A stretch of DNA of 20,436 nucleotides, from positions 1 to 20,436 of the forward strand of contig JAFPBC010000001.1 in the NCBI GenBank assembly GCA_017390595.1. Reading direction: 5' to 3'. Under the pieces are notes generated by a model that ran no database searches, had not been told where the DNA came from, and saw nothing but the letters and a program-made list of their open reading frames with translations. The position numbers were made by a program, and so were the translations under genes. This document shows positions 7,369 to 14,520 of the stretch, piece after piece (positions within the stretch are counted from its first letter, which is position 1; each line of letters opens with the position of its first letter). Source of the DNA: Selenomonadales bacterium (GTDB taxonomy: Bacteria > Bacillota > Negativicutes > RGIG982).

Positions 7369-8685
7369 ATGCTGGCGATCGTCGCATTGTTGGGCATTCG
7401 AATCATTTTTGTATTTATGGAATATGCACTCCCGAGACTTCAGGAGGACTTGATAAAGGAACGTGTACGTGAGGGCAAGGCGAATGCCGAACTTCTCCTT
7501 ACGATGCTCGCGCCCGACAGCGTTGCGCTTTGCGCGGCGAAAATGGGCAACTGTATCACGATGCTCTTATTGGGCGGCGGTATCGCACTCTGGAGCGGAT
7601 ACGCGCTCGTACACAGCGCGCTTACGCATATGCTTACAGTGACCTACGGTATGTGGGTCGTGGCTTGCGCGATGCTCTTGGTACTTCTTATTGAAGCGAT
7701 GCTTTTGGTGCTCCTCAGCGATATCTTGCCGACACTCGTGATGCGCAGAGACGAAGAACGAATGGCATTTTTTGCTGTGCGCCCGTTTTATATTTTTCAA
7801 AAAATCGGCTATCCTATTCATGCGGTCGTAAGACAGCTTGCCATCGCTTGCTTGCCGCTCTTGGGTATCAAGAAAAGCGAGCTCGACAGCGAAGCGACCC
7901 ACTCGGAAGAAGAGCTCCGTATGCTCGTAACGACGGGACAGCGCGAAGGCGTCCTCAACGAGATGGAGAGCGAGATCATCGACAACGTGTTCGACTTCTC
8001 CGACCGTACGGCACGCGAGATCATGATACCGCGCAAAGATATGATATGCTTGTTCGTTGAAGACAGTTACGAAGACAATCTCAAAGTCATCATGGACACG
8101 TCGCATACGCGCTATCCTGTCTGCGAAGAGGACAAAGACCATGTCATCGGTATGGTGCATCTTCGTGATGTCCTGGAACTTGAAGCGGCACGCAAGGGCA
8201 ACAAGGATATCCGCTCTATCATGCGCGAGATACTCATGGTGCATGAAGGTATGGCGCTGACCGATATCTTGACACTCATGCGTAAAAAACGTATCCATAT
8301 GACAGGTGTCGCCGATGAATACGGCGGTATCGCGGGCTTCCTTGCGATGGAAGACCTCCTGGAAGAGATCGTCGGCGATATCCAAGACGAGCATGATGAA
8401 GACGAAACGCTTGAGATCGAGACAGTCGAACAAGGCGTGTACGAATTCGACGGCAAGGTGCTTCTCGACGAAGTGACGGAACTTCTCTCGATCGCGCTCG
8501 ACGAGCATGAAGAAGATACGATCGGCGGATATATGTTCGGGCTTCTCGGCAGACGACCGAAAGTAGGCGATACGGTCACGATCGGCAATTATCGTTTCGC
8601 GGCGATCGAAGTAAACGGATTCCGTATCGTGCGCCTTAAGGCAACGCCGATTGCGGAAACCGAAACGAAGGGACAAGCAGTCTGA
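7369..8685 (+). CDS. CNNM/CorC-HlyC family membrane protein with CBS pair
   Basis: The architecture is DUF21/CNNM membrane domain (about 1-165, with first-helix motif VFMEYALPRL), a CBS pair (about 214-275 and 280-340; REIMIPRKDM and VADEYGGIAGFLAMEDLLEEIVGDI) and a C-terminal CorC_HlyC domain (about 350-430). Such proteins are linked to magnesium or other divalent-cation transport or efflux; older annotation calls them hemolysins. The start is uncertain. The first ATG in frame is 7369, with GAAGAAGG ten bases upstream. A stronger Shine-Dalgarno, AAGGAGG (7325-7331), stands ten bases before an in-frame ATT at 7342; starting there would add nine residues (xHSEEGFLW). No ATG, GTG or TTG lies in frame between the stop at 7336-7338 and 7369. 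No clear terminator follows; yqzL begins 27 bases after the stop. Confidence 0.9.
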   Translation: MLAIVALLGIRIIFVFMEYALPRLQEDLIKERVREGKANAELLLTMLAPDSVALCAAKMGNCITMLLLGGGIALWSGYALVHSALTHMLTVTYGMWVVACAMLLVLLIEAMLLVLLSDILPTLVMRRDEERMAFFAVRPFYIFQKIGYPIHAVVRQLAIACLPLLGIKKSELDSEATHSEEELRMLVTTGQREGVLNEMESEIIDNVFDFSDRTAREIMIPRKDMICLFVEDSYEDNLKVIMDTSHTRYPVCEEDKDHVIGMVHLRDVLELEAARKGNKDIRSIMREILMVHEGMALTDILTLMRKKRIHMTGVADEYGGIAGFLAMEDLLEEIVGDIQDEHDEDETLEIETVEQGVYEFDGKVLLDEVTELLSIALDEHEEDTIGGYMFGLLGRRPKVGDTVTIGNYRFAAIEVNGFRIVRLKATPIAETETKGQAV

Positions 8686-8712
8686 TACGAAACGGCAAAG
8701 GATGTGCGCTTG

Positions 8713-8835
8713 ATGTTGAAAGATACGTTATGGGAGATTTTTCGGACAACAGGACAGATCGAAGCCTATTTGATATACAAGCAATACGCAGACGAAGATG
8801 AGGCCGAAAGGCTCATCGAAACGGATACGCATTGA
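8713..8835 (+). CDS. yqzL: YqzL-like small protein
   Basis: This 40-codon reading frame starts at ATG 8713 and begins MLKDTLWEIFRTTGQIEAYL, then an acidic stretch YKQYADEDEAERLIE. The pattern (short, MLxxTWxxFxxTGxIxxYLxxK at the start, acidic end) fits the YqzL family, a roughly 45-residue protein of unknown function. In Bacillus and relatives it is encoded immediately upstream of recO, exactly as here. AAAGGA (8697-8702) lies ten bases upstream. The stop TGA (8833-8835) is just ahead of the recO start at 8852. Recognition depends on the N-terminal pattern plus position. Confidence 0.8.
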   Translation: MLKDTLWEIFRTTGQIEAYLIYKQYADEDEAERLIETDTH

Positions 8836-8851
8836 TGTAAGGATGGATATG

Positions 8852-9583
8852 ATGAAAAAAACGGAAGCGATCGTGCTGTCTGTCAAGAGCTGGGGCGAAG
8901 CAGACAGGATCGTGACACTTTTTTCAAAAGAATACGGAAAGACAGAAGCCGTAGCGTACGGAGCGCGTAAACCGCGCAGTGCGCTTGCGGCTTCTGTACA
9001 ATTATTCACGCAGGCGGAGATGACGCTCGCGGAAGGCAAACGCATCGACACACTCAAGCAATGCCATATCATGCGTTCGTTCCGCACGCTGCGTGAGGAC
9101 TTATCGCGTATGGCATACGGCTCGTTCTTGACGGAAGTCTGCGAGGTGCTGACGATGGACGGAGAACGTGACGAAGAGCTGTATGAACGATTGCTCCTTC
9201 TTCTCGAGATGATAGAGACGCGCAATCCGAGACTGGCGGCACTTGCCGGTGCGCTTCAGCTGATGAAGCACGGCGGATTCGGCCCGATCACCGAGCGATG
9301 CAGTGCGTGCGGATGTGCCGTAGAGGGGGACGCTTTCTTCGACAGACAGCTTGGCGGTATCGTCTGTGAGACGTGTCGTCAGACGGACAGCATCCCGATG
9401 CGAGAGTCGATGCGTGCATTTATCGCGTGGCTCGAGAAGCTGGGCGACGGCCCTATCGAGCCGCCGCGTGTGACAGGCCGCGATATGGTCGATACCGAAA
9501 AACTGCTCATTGCTTACTTGACGGATATCATCGACCGCCCGCTCCGCTCGCTCAAATTCATCGCGCAGCTCGGCGATACATAA
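8852..9583 (+). CDS. recO: DNA repair protein RecO
   Basis: The 243-residue product fits RecO. The N-terminal OB-fold begins MKKTEAIVLSVKSWGEADRI, the middle is helical, and a C4 zinc site is formed by CSAC (C150, C153) and CETC (C172, C175). RecO loads RecA onto SSB-coated single strands together with RecR and promotes annealing in RecF-pathway recombination. Several in-frame ATGs are clustered (8843, 8849, 8852). The Shine-Dalgarno AAGGA (8839-8843) is best spaced for 8852, which also gives the family-typical N-terminus; longer starts would overlap the Shine-Dalgarno or yqzL. It is probably co-transcribed with yqzL and perhaps the CorC-like gene. A new promoter begins right after its stop. 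Confidence 0.95.
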   Translation: MKKTEAIVLSVKSWGEADRIVTLFSKEYGKTEAVAYGARKPRSALAASVQLFTQAEMTLAEGKRIDTLKQCHIMRSFRTLREDLSRMAYGSFLTEVCEVLTMDGERDEELYERLLLLLEMIETRNPRLAALAGALQLMKHGGFGPITERCSACGCAVEGDAFFDRQLGGIVCETCRQTDSIPMRESMRAFIAWLEKLGDGPIEPPRVTGRDMVDTEKLLIAYLTDIIDRPLRSLKFIAQLGDT

Positions 9584-9591
9584 AAATCTTC

Positions 9592-9620
9592 TTGGATTAT
9601 CTATACTGCTGTGGTATAAT
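9592..9620 (+). promoter_or_regulatory. Sigma-A promoter for the small Cys-rich protein gene
   Basis: TTGGAT (9592-9597) and a perfect TATAAT (9615-9620) are 17 bases apart, and a TGG just before the -10 makes it an extended -10. Transcription would begin near 9627, almost at the Shine-Dalgarno AAGGAGGGG. This is one of the clearest promoters in the window. Confidence 0.8.
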
Positions 9621-9641
9621 AATCGCAAGGAGGGGATCACA

Positions 9642-9791
9642 ATGAGCGGTTGTAACGAACAAAACTGTATCTGCCCGAAGACCGATTGCGAGCGTCACGG
9701 TAAATGCTGTGAATGCATCAATCATCATCGCAAGAAAAACGGTCTCGTATATTGCATGAAACAGATCGTGAAAGAACAAGAGAAAAAGTAA
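9642..9791 (+). CDS. Small cysteine-rich protein, putative metal-binding, function unknown
   Basis: The 49-codon frame starts at ATG 9642 behind a strong Shine-Dalgarno (AAGGAGGGG, 9627-9635). It encodes eight cysteines: C4, C9, C11, C16, C22, C23, C25 and C38. The core reads CPKTDCERHGKCCECINHH, then a basic stretch and YCMK, and ends KEQEKK. The spacing, with paired histidines after the CCxC block, suggests a zinc or iron-sulfur binding knuckle. I recall similar CxRHGKCCxCxxHH small proteins of unknown function in anaerobic Bacillota and other anaerobes (possibly the family called DUF6485), but that name is from memory and not verified. The gene is monocistronic, with its own extended -10 promoter and a terminator whose first arm overlaps its stop codon. 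I do not assign a function. Confidence 0.8.
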   Translation: MSGCNEQNCICPKTDCERHGKCCECINHHRKKNGLVYCMKQIVKEQEKK

Positions 9792-9820
9792 AAGCACCTT
9801 GACAAAAAAGGTGCTTTTTT
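9791..9820 (+). terminator. Intrinsic terminator after the Cys-rich gene
   Basis: AAAGCACCTT (9791-9800) pairs with AAGGTGCTTT (9808-9817), loop of seven bases, followed by more T. The first base of the stem is the last base of the stop codon. The stem-loop also carries TTGACA at 9799-9804, which serves as the -35 box of the next promoter. Confidence 0.88.
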
Positions 9821-9828
9821 GGTATAGT
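9799..9828 (+). promoter_or_regulatory. Sigma-A promoter for the glyQS T-box transcript
   Basis: A perfect TTGACA (9799-9804) and TATAGT (9823-9828, one mismatch) are 18 bases apart. The -35 box lies at the apex of the preceding terminator hairpin and the spacer is its descending arm and T tract. Transcription would start near 9835, just before T-box stem I. Confidence 0.75.
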
Positions 9829-9834
9829 TGTAGC

Positions 9835-10068
9835 AATATGACAGCGATGCGAGAAAGAGAGCATATCCACTCCTGTCAGCGAGTCGGGGACGGTGCAAGC
9901 CCGACATACGGATACGCGAAGGCATTCTCAAGCTGCGGAAGGAAATCTCAGATGAGAGAGTAAACTCCGCCATATATTAAGGTGGGCGTCACGCCAATCA
10001 GGGTGGAACCGCGGGAAATTGACATCTCGTCCCTGTAACATTTCGTTACATGGGAGCGAGGTGTTTTT
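9835..10068 (+). promoter_or_regulatory. Glycine T-box riboswitch leader of glyQS
   Basis: The leader carries the T-box sequence AGGGTGGAACCGCG (10000-10013). Its bulge UGGA would pair with a tRNA ending UCCA, as expected for glycine tRNA with discriminator U. Stem I is formed by GAGA (9851-9854) with TCTC (9926-9929) and TATCC (9864-9868) with GGATA (9910-9914). A distal arm GTCGGG/CCCGAC (9883-9888, 9900-9905) encloses the conserved GGTGCAAG. In the specifier loop GAA is followed by GGC (9921-9923), a glycine codon, and then A. Between stem I and the antiterminator is an extra helix GCGGA/TCCGC (9935-9939, 9966-9970). Uncharged glycine tRNA should stabilise the antiterminator (AGGG with CCCT at 10031-10034) and allow glyQS expression. 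Confidence 0.95.
10023..10068 (+). terminator. T-box regulated terminator before glyQ
   Basis: The inner stem TGTAAC/GTTACA (10034-10039, 10045-10050) is extended outward by CATCTC-GTCCC pairing with GGGA-CGAGGTG (two single-base bulges), followed by TTTTT (10064-10068). The 5-prime arm shares CCCT with the antiterminator, so the two structures are mutually exclusive. Confidence 0.9.
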
Positions 10069-10100
10069 ATTTGTCAAACATTTGAAGGAGGAATCGACTT

Positions 10101-10976
10101 ATGACATTTCAGGATATCATCTTGACGCTCCAGAACTTCTGGGCGAAACAGAACTGTATTTTATCCCAACCGTATGACGTGGAAAAAGGCGCAGGTACGA
10201 TGAACCCGTCCACGTTCCTCAGAGCACTCGGTCCCGAACCGTGGAACGTAGCATACGTAGAACCGTCCCGCCGTCCGAACGACGGTCGTTACGGCGAAAA
10301 CCCGAACCGTCTTTATCAGCATCATCAGTTCCAGGTCATCATGAAGCCGTCCCCGGCTAACATTCAGGAACTCTACCTCGAGAGCCTCAAAGAGCTCGGT
10401 ATCGACCCGTCTCAGCACGACATCCGTTTCGTTGAAGACAACTGGGAATCCCCGACGCTCGGCGCATGGGGTCTTGGCTGGGAAGTATGGCTCGACGGCA
10501 TGGAGATCACGCAGTTCACGTACTTCCAGCAGGTCGGCAGCATCGACGTAAAACCTGTTTCCGTTGAGATCACCTACGGTCTCGAACGCTTGGCGATGTA
10601 CATCCAGGGCGTAGAGAACGTATACGACCTCAAATGGGTCGGCGATGTAACGTACGGTGACGTATTCCATCGCAACGAAGTAGAAAACTCGCACTACAAC
10701 TTCGAAGTAGCTGATACGGATATGCTCTTCACGCTCTTCGATATGTATGAAAAAGAAGCAAAACGTGTCGTTGAAACGGGCTTCGTTCTTCCTGCATACG
10801 ACTACGTATTGAAATGCTCGCATACGTTCAACTTGCTCGATGCACGCGGCGCGATCAGCGTCAGCGAAAGAACGGCATTCATCGGCCGTGTTCGTGCGAT
10901 GGCAAGAATGTGTGCGCAGGCATACCTCAAACAACGTGAAGAACTCGGATTCCCGATGTTGAAAGGAGCGGAATGA
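10101..10976 (+). CDS. glyQ: Glycyl-tRNA synthetase alpha subunit
   Basis: The 291-residue product is the catalytic alpha subunit of the heterotetrameric bacterial glycyl-tRNA synthetase, which attaches glycine to its tRNA using ATP. Family blocks are intact: MNPSTFLRALGPEPWNVAYV, RRPNDGRYGENPNRLYQHHQ, DNWESPTLGAWGLGWEVWLD and ITYGLERLAMYIQG. Length is typical (about 290-300). The ATG at 10101 is preceded by AAGGAGGAA. The gene is controlled by the glycine T-box leader just upstream and is coupled to glyS: the stop TGA overlaps the first possible glyS ATG. Confidence 0.98.
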   Translation: MTFQDIILTLQNFWAKQNCILSQPYDVEKGAGTMNPSTFLRALGPEPWNVAYVEPSRRPNDGRYGENPNRLYQHHQFQVIMKPSPANIQELYLESLKELGIDPSQHDIRFVEDNWESPTLGAWGLGWEVWLDGMEITQFTYFQQVGSIDVKPVSVEITYGLERLAMYIQGVENVYDLKWVGDVTYGDVFHRNEVENSHYNFEVADTDMLFTLFDMYEKEAKRVVETGFVLPAYDYVLKCSHTFNLLDARGAISVSERTAFIGRVRAMARMCAQAYLKQREELGFPMLKGAE

Positions 10977-10978
10977 TC

Positions 10979-12997
10979 ATGGCAAAAGATTTATTGTTGG
11001 AAATTGGTACAGAAGAGATCCCTGCAAGATTTATTCCGGGCATCCTCGCGCAGATGGAATCTCTCGCAAGCACGCGCCTCGCTGAACTTCGCCTCGCGTT
11101 TGAAGCAGTAGAAGTATACGCAACGCCGCGTCGTTTGACGCTCTGCGTGAAACAAGTAGCTGAACAGCAGCTCGACCAGACGAGCGAAAACAAAGGCCCG
11201 TCCGTTAAGATCGCGTTCGATGCGGAAGGCAACCCGAGCAAAGCGGCGCAAGGCTTCGCGCGCGGTCAGAAAGTAGACCCGAAAGACCTCGTCGTAAAAG
11301 ACGGTTATGTATATGCTATCGTCCATGAAGAAGGTCAGGCGACAGAAGCACTCCTTCCGTCCTTCTTGGAAGAACTCATCCTCGGTCTCAACTTCCCGAA
11401 AAATATGCGTTGGGCAAACCTTGATTTCAAATACGTTCGTCCGATCCGCTGGCTCCTTGCTATCTGGGATAACGTACGCATCCCGCTTACGATCGCAGAA
11501 GTATCGAGCGATATGTTCACGATGGGTCACCGTTTCCTCAGTCAGGGCAAAGTGGCTGTTGAGTCGGTAGCAGACTATTTCGCAAAACTCAAAGAAAACT
11601 TCGTCATGATCGACCAGAAAGAACGTGAAGAAGTTATCGTAGCGCAGATCAACGCGCTTGCGGAAAAAGAAGGCGGTCGTGCCGAAATTACGGAAGACCT
11701 CCTCGAAGAAGTCGTATATCTCGTAGAATATCCGACGGCACTCTGCGGTACGTTCGAAGACAAATATCTTGCTCTTCCGCAGGAAGCAGTTATCACGCCG
11801 ATGCGCGAACATCAGAGATACTTCCCGGTACTCGATGCAAACGGCGCGCTTATGCCGCGTTTCATCACAGTCCGCAACGGCAGCGCAGATCATCTTGAGA
11901 TCGTTCAGCACGGTAACGAACGCGTTCTCCGCGCACGTCTCGACGATGCGAAATTCTTCTATGAAGAAGATAAAAAACAGACGCTCGAAAGCCGCGTCGA
12001 AAAATTGAAAACGATCGTATTCCAAGACGGCTTGGGCACGATCTATGACAAAGCTGTTCGTTTGCAGGAGCTCTCCGTATTCTTTGCGGCAGAAGCAAAC
12101 GTACAGGCTGACGAAGCTGACATTCGTCGTGCGGCTCTCCTCGTAAAAACAGACCTTTTGACGGGTATGGTAGGCGAGTTCAGCGAATTGCAGGGTATCA
12201 TGGGTCGCGAATATGCGCGTCTCGATGGTGAAAAAGAAGTTGTTGCAGAAGCGATCTTCGAACATTATCTCCCGCGTTTCGCAGGCGATATCCTTCCGCA
12301 GACGGATATCGGTCGCATCGTCGGTATCGCCGATAAGATCGACAACATCGTGGCTACGTTCAGCCGCGGTCTCATCCCGACAGGTTCGCAGGACCCGTAC
12401 GCACTTCGCCGTCAGGCGCTCGGTATCGCGCACATCTGCATCGCGGCAGGCTACTCTGTATCCATCGCTCGCATCGCAGAAAAAGCAGCTCAGCTCCTCG
12501 GTCTCGATGAAGCAAAAACGAAAGAACTCGTTTGCGCTGTACAGGAATTCTTCGTACTTCGTATGAAAAATATCTTGAGCGATGCAGGCGTACGCTATGA
12601 CATCGTTGATGCCGCTCTCGAAGCAGGCTGCGACGATGTAGCAGACACCGCAGCTCGCGCGCACGTTCTCCAGAACCATGACTTCAGCGTTGCGGTACAG
12701 GCGTTGACGCGTGTTATGAACCTCGTAAAAGACAGCGAACTCCTCGCTGTTGATACGGCTCTCTTCGAAGAAGAAGCGGAAGGCGCTCTCTGGGAAGCGT
12801 TCAACAACGTGAAAGAAGTCGCTACGCATCAGGCTCGTCTGGAAGCTCTCGTAGCACTTGCTCAGCCGATCGACAGATTCTTCGCGGATGTTATGGTCAT
12901 GGCGAAAGACGAAGCGGTGAAAAACAACCGTATCGCACTTCTCAACCATATCAAACAGTTCGCAGGCGTTTTGGCTGACTTCAGAAAGATCGTCTAA
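10979..12997 (+). CDS. glyS: Glycyl-tRNA synthetase beta subunit
   Basis: The protein has 672 residues and begins MAKDLLLEIGTEEIPARF, the standard GlyS start. It carries family blocks such as NFPKNMRWA, RPIRWLLAI, MGHRFL, TPMREHQRYFPV and DLLTGMVGEFSELQGIMGREYA, plus a C-terminal helical anticodon-binding region. The beta subunit supplies tRNA binding and works only with GlyQ. Two ATGs are available: 10973 (overlapping the glyQ stop) and 10979. AAAGGAG (10962-10968) is four bases from the first and ten from the second; 10979 gives the family-typical N-terminus, but the longer form cannot be excluded. A strong terminator begins 11 bases after the stop. Confidence 0.97.
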   Translation: MAKDLLLEIGTEEIPARFIPGILAQMESLASTRLAELRLAFEAVEVYATPRRLTLCVKQVAEQQLDQTSENKGPSVKIAFDAEGNPSKAAQGFARGQKVDPKDLVVKDGYVYAIVHEEGQATEALLPSFLEELILGLNFPKNMRWANLDFKYVRPIRWLLAIWDNVRIPLTIAEVSSDMFTMGHRFLSQGKVAVESVADYFAKLKENFVMIDQKEREEVIVAQINALAEKEGGRAEITEDLLEEVVYLVEYPTALCGTFEDKYLALPQEAVITPMREHQRYFPVLDANGALMPRFITVRNGSADHLEIVQHGNERVLRARLDDAKFFYEEDKKQTLESRVEKLKTIVFQDGLGTIYDKAVRLQELSVFFAAEANVQADEADIRRAALLVKTDLLTGMVGEFSELQGIMGREYARLDGEKEVVAEAIFEHYLPRFAGDILPQTDIGRIVGIADKIDNIVATFSRGLIPTGSQDPYALRRQALGIAHICIAAGYSVSIARIAEKAAQLLGLDEAKTKELVCAVQEFFVLRMKNILSDAGVRYDIVDAALEAGCDDVADTAARAHVLQNHDFSVAVQALTRVMNLVKDSELLAVDTALFEEEAEGALWEAFNNVKEVATHQARLEALVALAQPIDRFFADVMVMAKDEAVKNNRIALLNHIKQFAGVLADFRKIV

Positions 12998-13007
12998 TTG
13001 AAAAAAG

Positions 13008-13039
13008 AAAAGCGCATGGACTTGCTCCGTGCGCTTTTT
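13008..13039 (+). terminator. Intrinsic terminator after glyS
   Basis: AAAAGCGCATGGA (13008-13020) pairs with TCCGTGCGCTTTT (13026-13038), one T-G wobble, loop CTTGC, ending in a T tract. It lies between glyS and pepD; the in-frame TTG at 12998 before it is therefore unlikely to be the pepD start. Confidence 0.92.
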
Positions 13040-13066
13040 GTATCATATCGGGAAAGGAATGATACG

Positions 13067-14518
13067 ATGGATAACGTAATATCGCGTGCTGAAAAAACGC
13101 GCCTTGTGCTTGACGAATTTTGTGCGCTCGCGGCGATCCCGCATCCGTCTGCGGCAGAACAGGCGGTAGGCGATCATCTTGAGCAGTCGCTTCGAAAGGC
13201 AGGACTTGCCGTATACCGTGATACGTGCGGCAATCTCATCGCCGAAAAACAGGCTTCGGCAGGCTGTGAGGCTTGGCCGACTACTATTTTACAGGCGCAT
13301 ATGGATATGGTCTGCGTGTCGGCAGACGGCGTAGCGTACGATAAGTATAGCGATCCTATCCGTCTTGTGGAAGACGGAGACTATCTCAAGGCGGACGGCA
13401 CGAGCCTCGGAGCGGATGACGGCATCGGCGTGGCAGTCATCATGGTCATCTTGAAAGATCAGACGCTCGTTCATGGGCCTGTTCGTGCCATCTTCACGGT
13501 AGAAGAAGAAACGTCGATGCGCGGGGCAAGTCAGCTCGATGCGAAGTGGCTCGACGGCGATTATCTCATCAACTGCGATTCGGAAGAAGTCGACGTCATC
13601 ACCGTCAGCAGTGCGGGCGGTATGCATATCGACGCGAGACTTATTTGTGAACGTGCAGACCGCAGAGAAGAAACGACTGTCTGCCAAATAGAAGTCGGCG
13701 GATTGCTCGGCGGTCATTCGGGCGTCGACATCCACAAGGGACGTGCCAACGCGATACTCGTGATGGCAGATATTTTGGCACAGCTTGACGGTGTGCGTCT
13801 GATTCGTTTCGACGGCGGTATGGCACGCAATGCGATCCCTGCGAGAGTACGCGCGCTTGTAGAGATGCCTGTCAGAAAGATAAGCGAAGCAGAGCATTTT
13901 CTGCAAGCGGAGACGGCAAGACTTCGCACCGCGTATCCTGCGGAGAGTGGTCTTACGATAACGCTCAGAGAAACCAAATGCGACGAACTGCCAATGACGG
14001 ACGACGCTATGGCAAGACTTATTTCGTTCTGCCGACAACTCCCCAACGGTGTACGTTCGATGCACCAAGCGATACCGTCGCTCGTCGAATCGTCGTCGAA
14101 TGTCGGTGTCGCAGAAACAAGCGGTGATATCGTAGAATTCCGCCTCCATCCGCGAAGCTCAAACGAAAGCGACATGGCTTGGTATCGCAAAGCAGTCGGA
14201 GATATTGCCAAGTCGTGCAAGATGGAAGCAGACTTCTACGGAGAGATCCCCGCGTGGCCGCTTATAAGCGACAATCGCTTGGCACAGCTTGCTTCGGCTG
14301 TCTACGAAAAACAGAACGGCTCGCCGATGAAGATAGAAGCTTGCCATGCGGGACTTGAGTGCAGTTATTTCTATCGGAAGAATCCGAATCTCAAGCTCAT
14401 CTCCATCGGGCCTACCGTTGAGCACGTACACAGTCCGCAGGAACGTATCGTCATCGACACGATAGCCGTCCATCTCGATCTCATCATCGGCATCTTAGCA
14501 GAAATGGGTGCGAGATAA
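13067..14518 (+). CDS. pepD: Cytosolic non-specific dipeptidase (PepD-type, M20 family aminoacyl-histidine dipeptidase)
   Basis: The product has 483 residues, matching PepD (about 485). The metal and catalytic blocks of M20 peptidases are present: LQAHMDMVC (H78, D80), GADDGIGVAVIM (D117-D118), TVEEETSMRGA (E146-E148), INCDSEE and GGLLGGHSGVDIHKGRAN-type sequence. A C-terminal block AGLECSYFYRKNPNLKLISIGP precedes VEHVHSPQERI with a late metal histidine. The enzyme hydrolyses a broad range of dipeptides in the cytoplasm, including Xaa-His. The start ATG 13067 is supported by AAAGGAA (13053-13059) with good spacing and by the upstream terminator. It is followed after two bases by the EamA transporter gene. 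Confidence 0.93.
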   Translation: MDNVISRAEKTRLVLDEFCALAAIPHPSAAEQAVGDHLEQSLRKAGLAVYRDTCGNLIAEKQASAGCEAWPTTILQAHMDMVCVSADGVAYDKYSDPIRLVEDGDYLKADGTSLGADDGIGVAVIMVILKDQTLVHGPVRAIFTVEEETSMRGASQLDAKWLDGDYLINCDSEEVDVITVSSAGGMHIDARLICERADRREETTVCQIEVGGLLGGHSGVDIHKGRANAILVMADILAQLDGVRLIRFDGGMARNAIPARVRALVEMPVRKISEAEHFLQAETARLRTAYPAESGLTITLRETKCDELPMTDDAMARLISFCRQLPNGVRSMHQAIPSLVESSSNVGVAETSGDIVEFRLHPRSSNESDMAWYRKAVGDIAKSCKMEADFYGEIPAWPLISDNRLAQLASAVYEKQNGSPMKIEACHAGLECSYFYRKNPNLKLISIGPTVEHVHSPQERIVIDTIAVHLDLIIGILAEMGAR

Positions 14519-14520
14519 CG

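Noticed and set aside
8798..8851. Longer N-terminus for RecO
   Set aside because: It overlaps yqzL and the extra residues (rich in Arg and Lys) are not part of the family; the ribosome site fits the cluster of ATGs ending at 8852.
9985..9995. GGCGTCACGCC palindrome as an operator
   Set aside because: It lies within the T-box leader and is best explained as an RNA helix ahead of the antiterminator.
10991..12949. Very long open frame on the minus strand opposite glyS (about 650 codons), and similar long antisense frames opposite rpoD, dgt, pepD and the CorC-like gene
   Set aside because: These mirror strongly biased codon use in the sense genes, are rich in Phe, Arg, Cys and His with no recognisable domain, and lack ribosome sites. 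The plus-strand genes are unambiguous families.
12998..13066. TTG at 12998 as start of the PepD-type peptidase, adding 23 residues
   Set aside because: The extension is encoded by the glyS terminator hairpin; ATG 13067 has a good Shine-Dalgarno and gives the normal family length.
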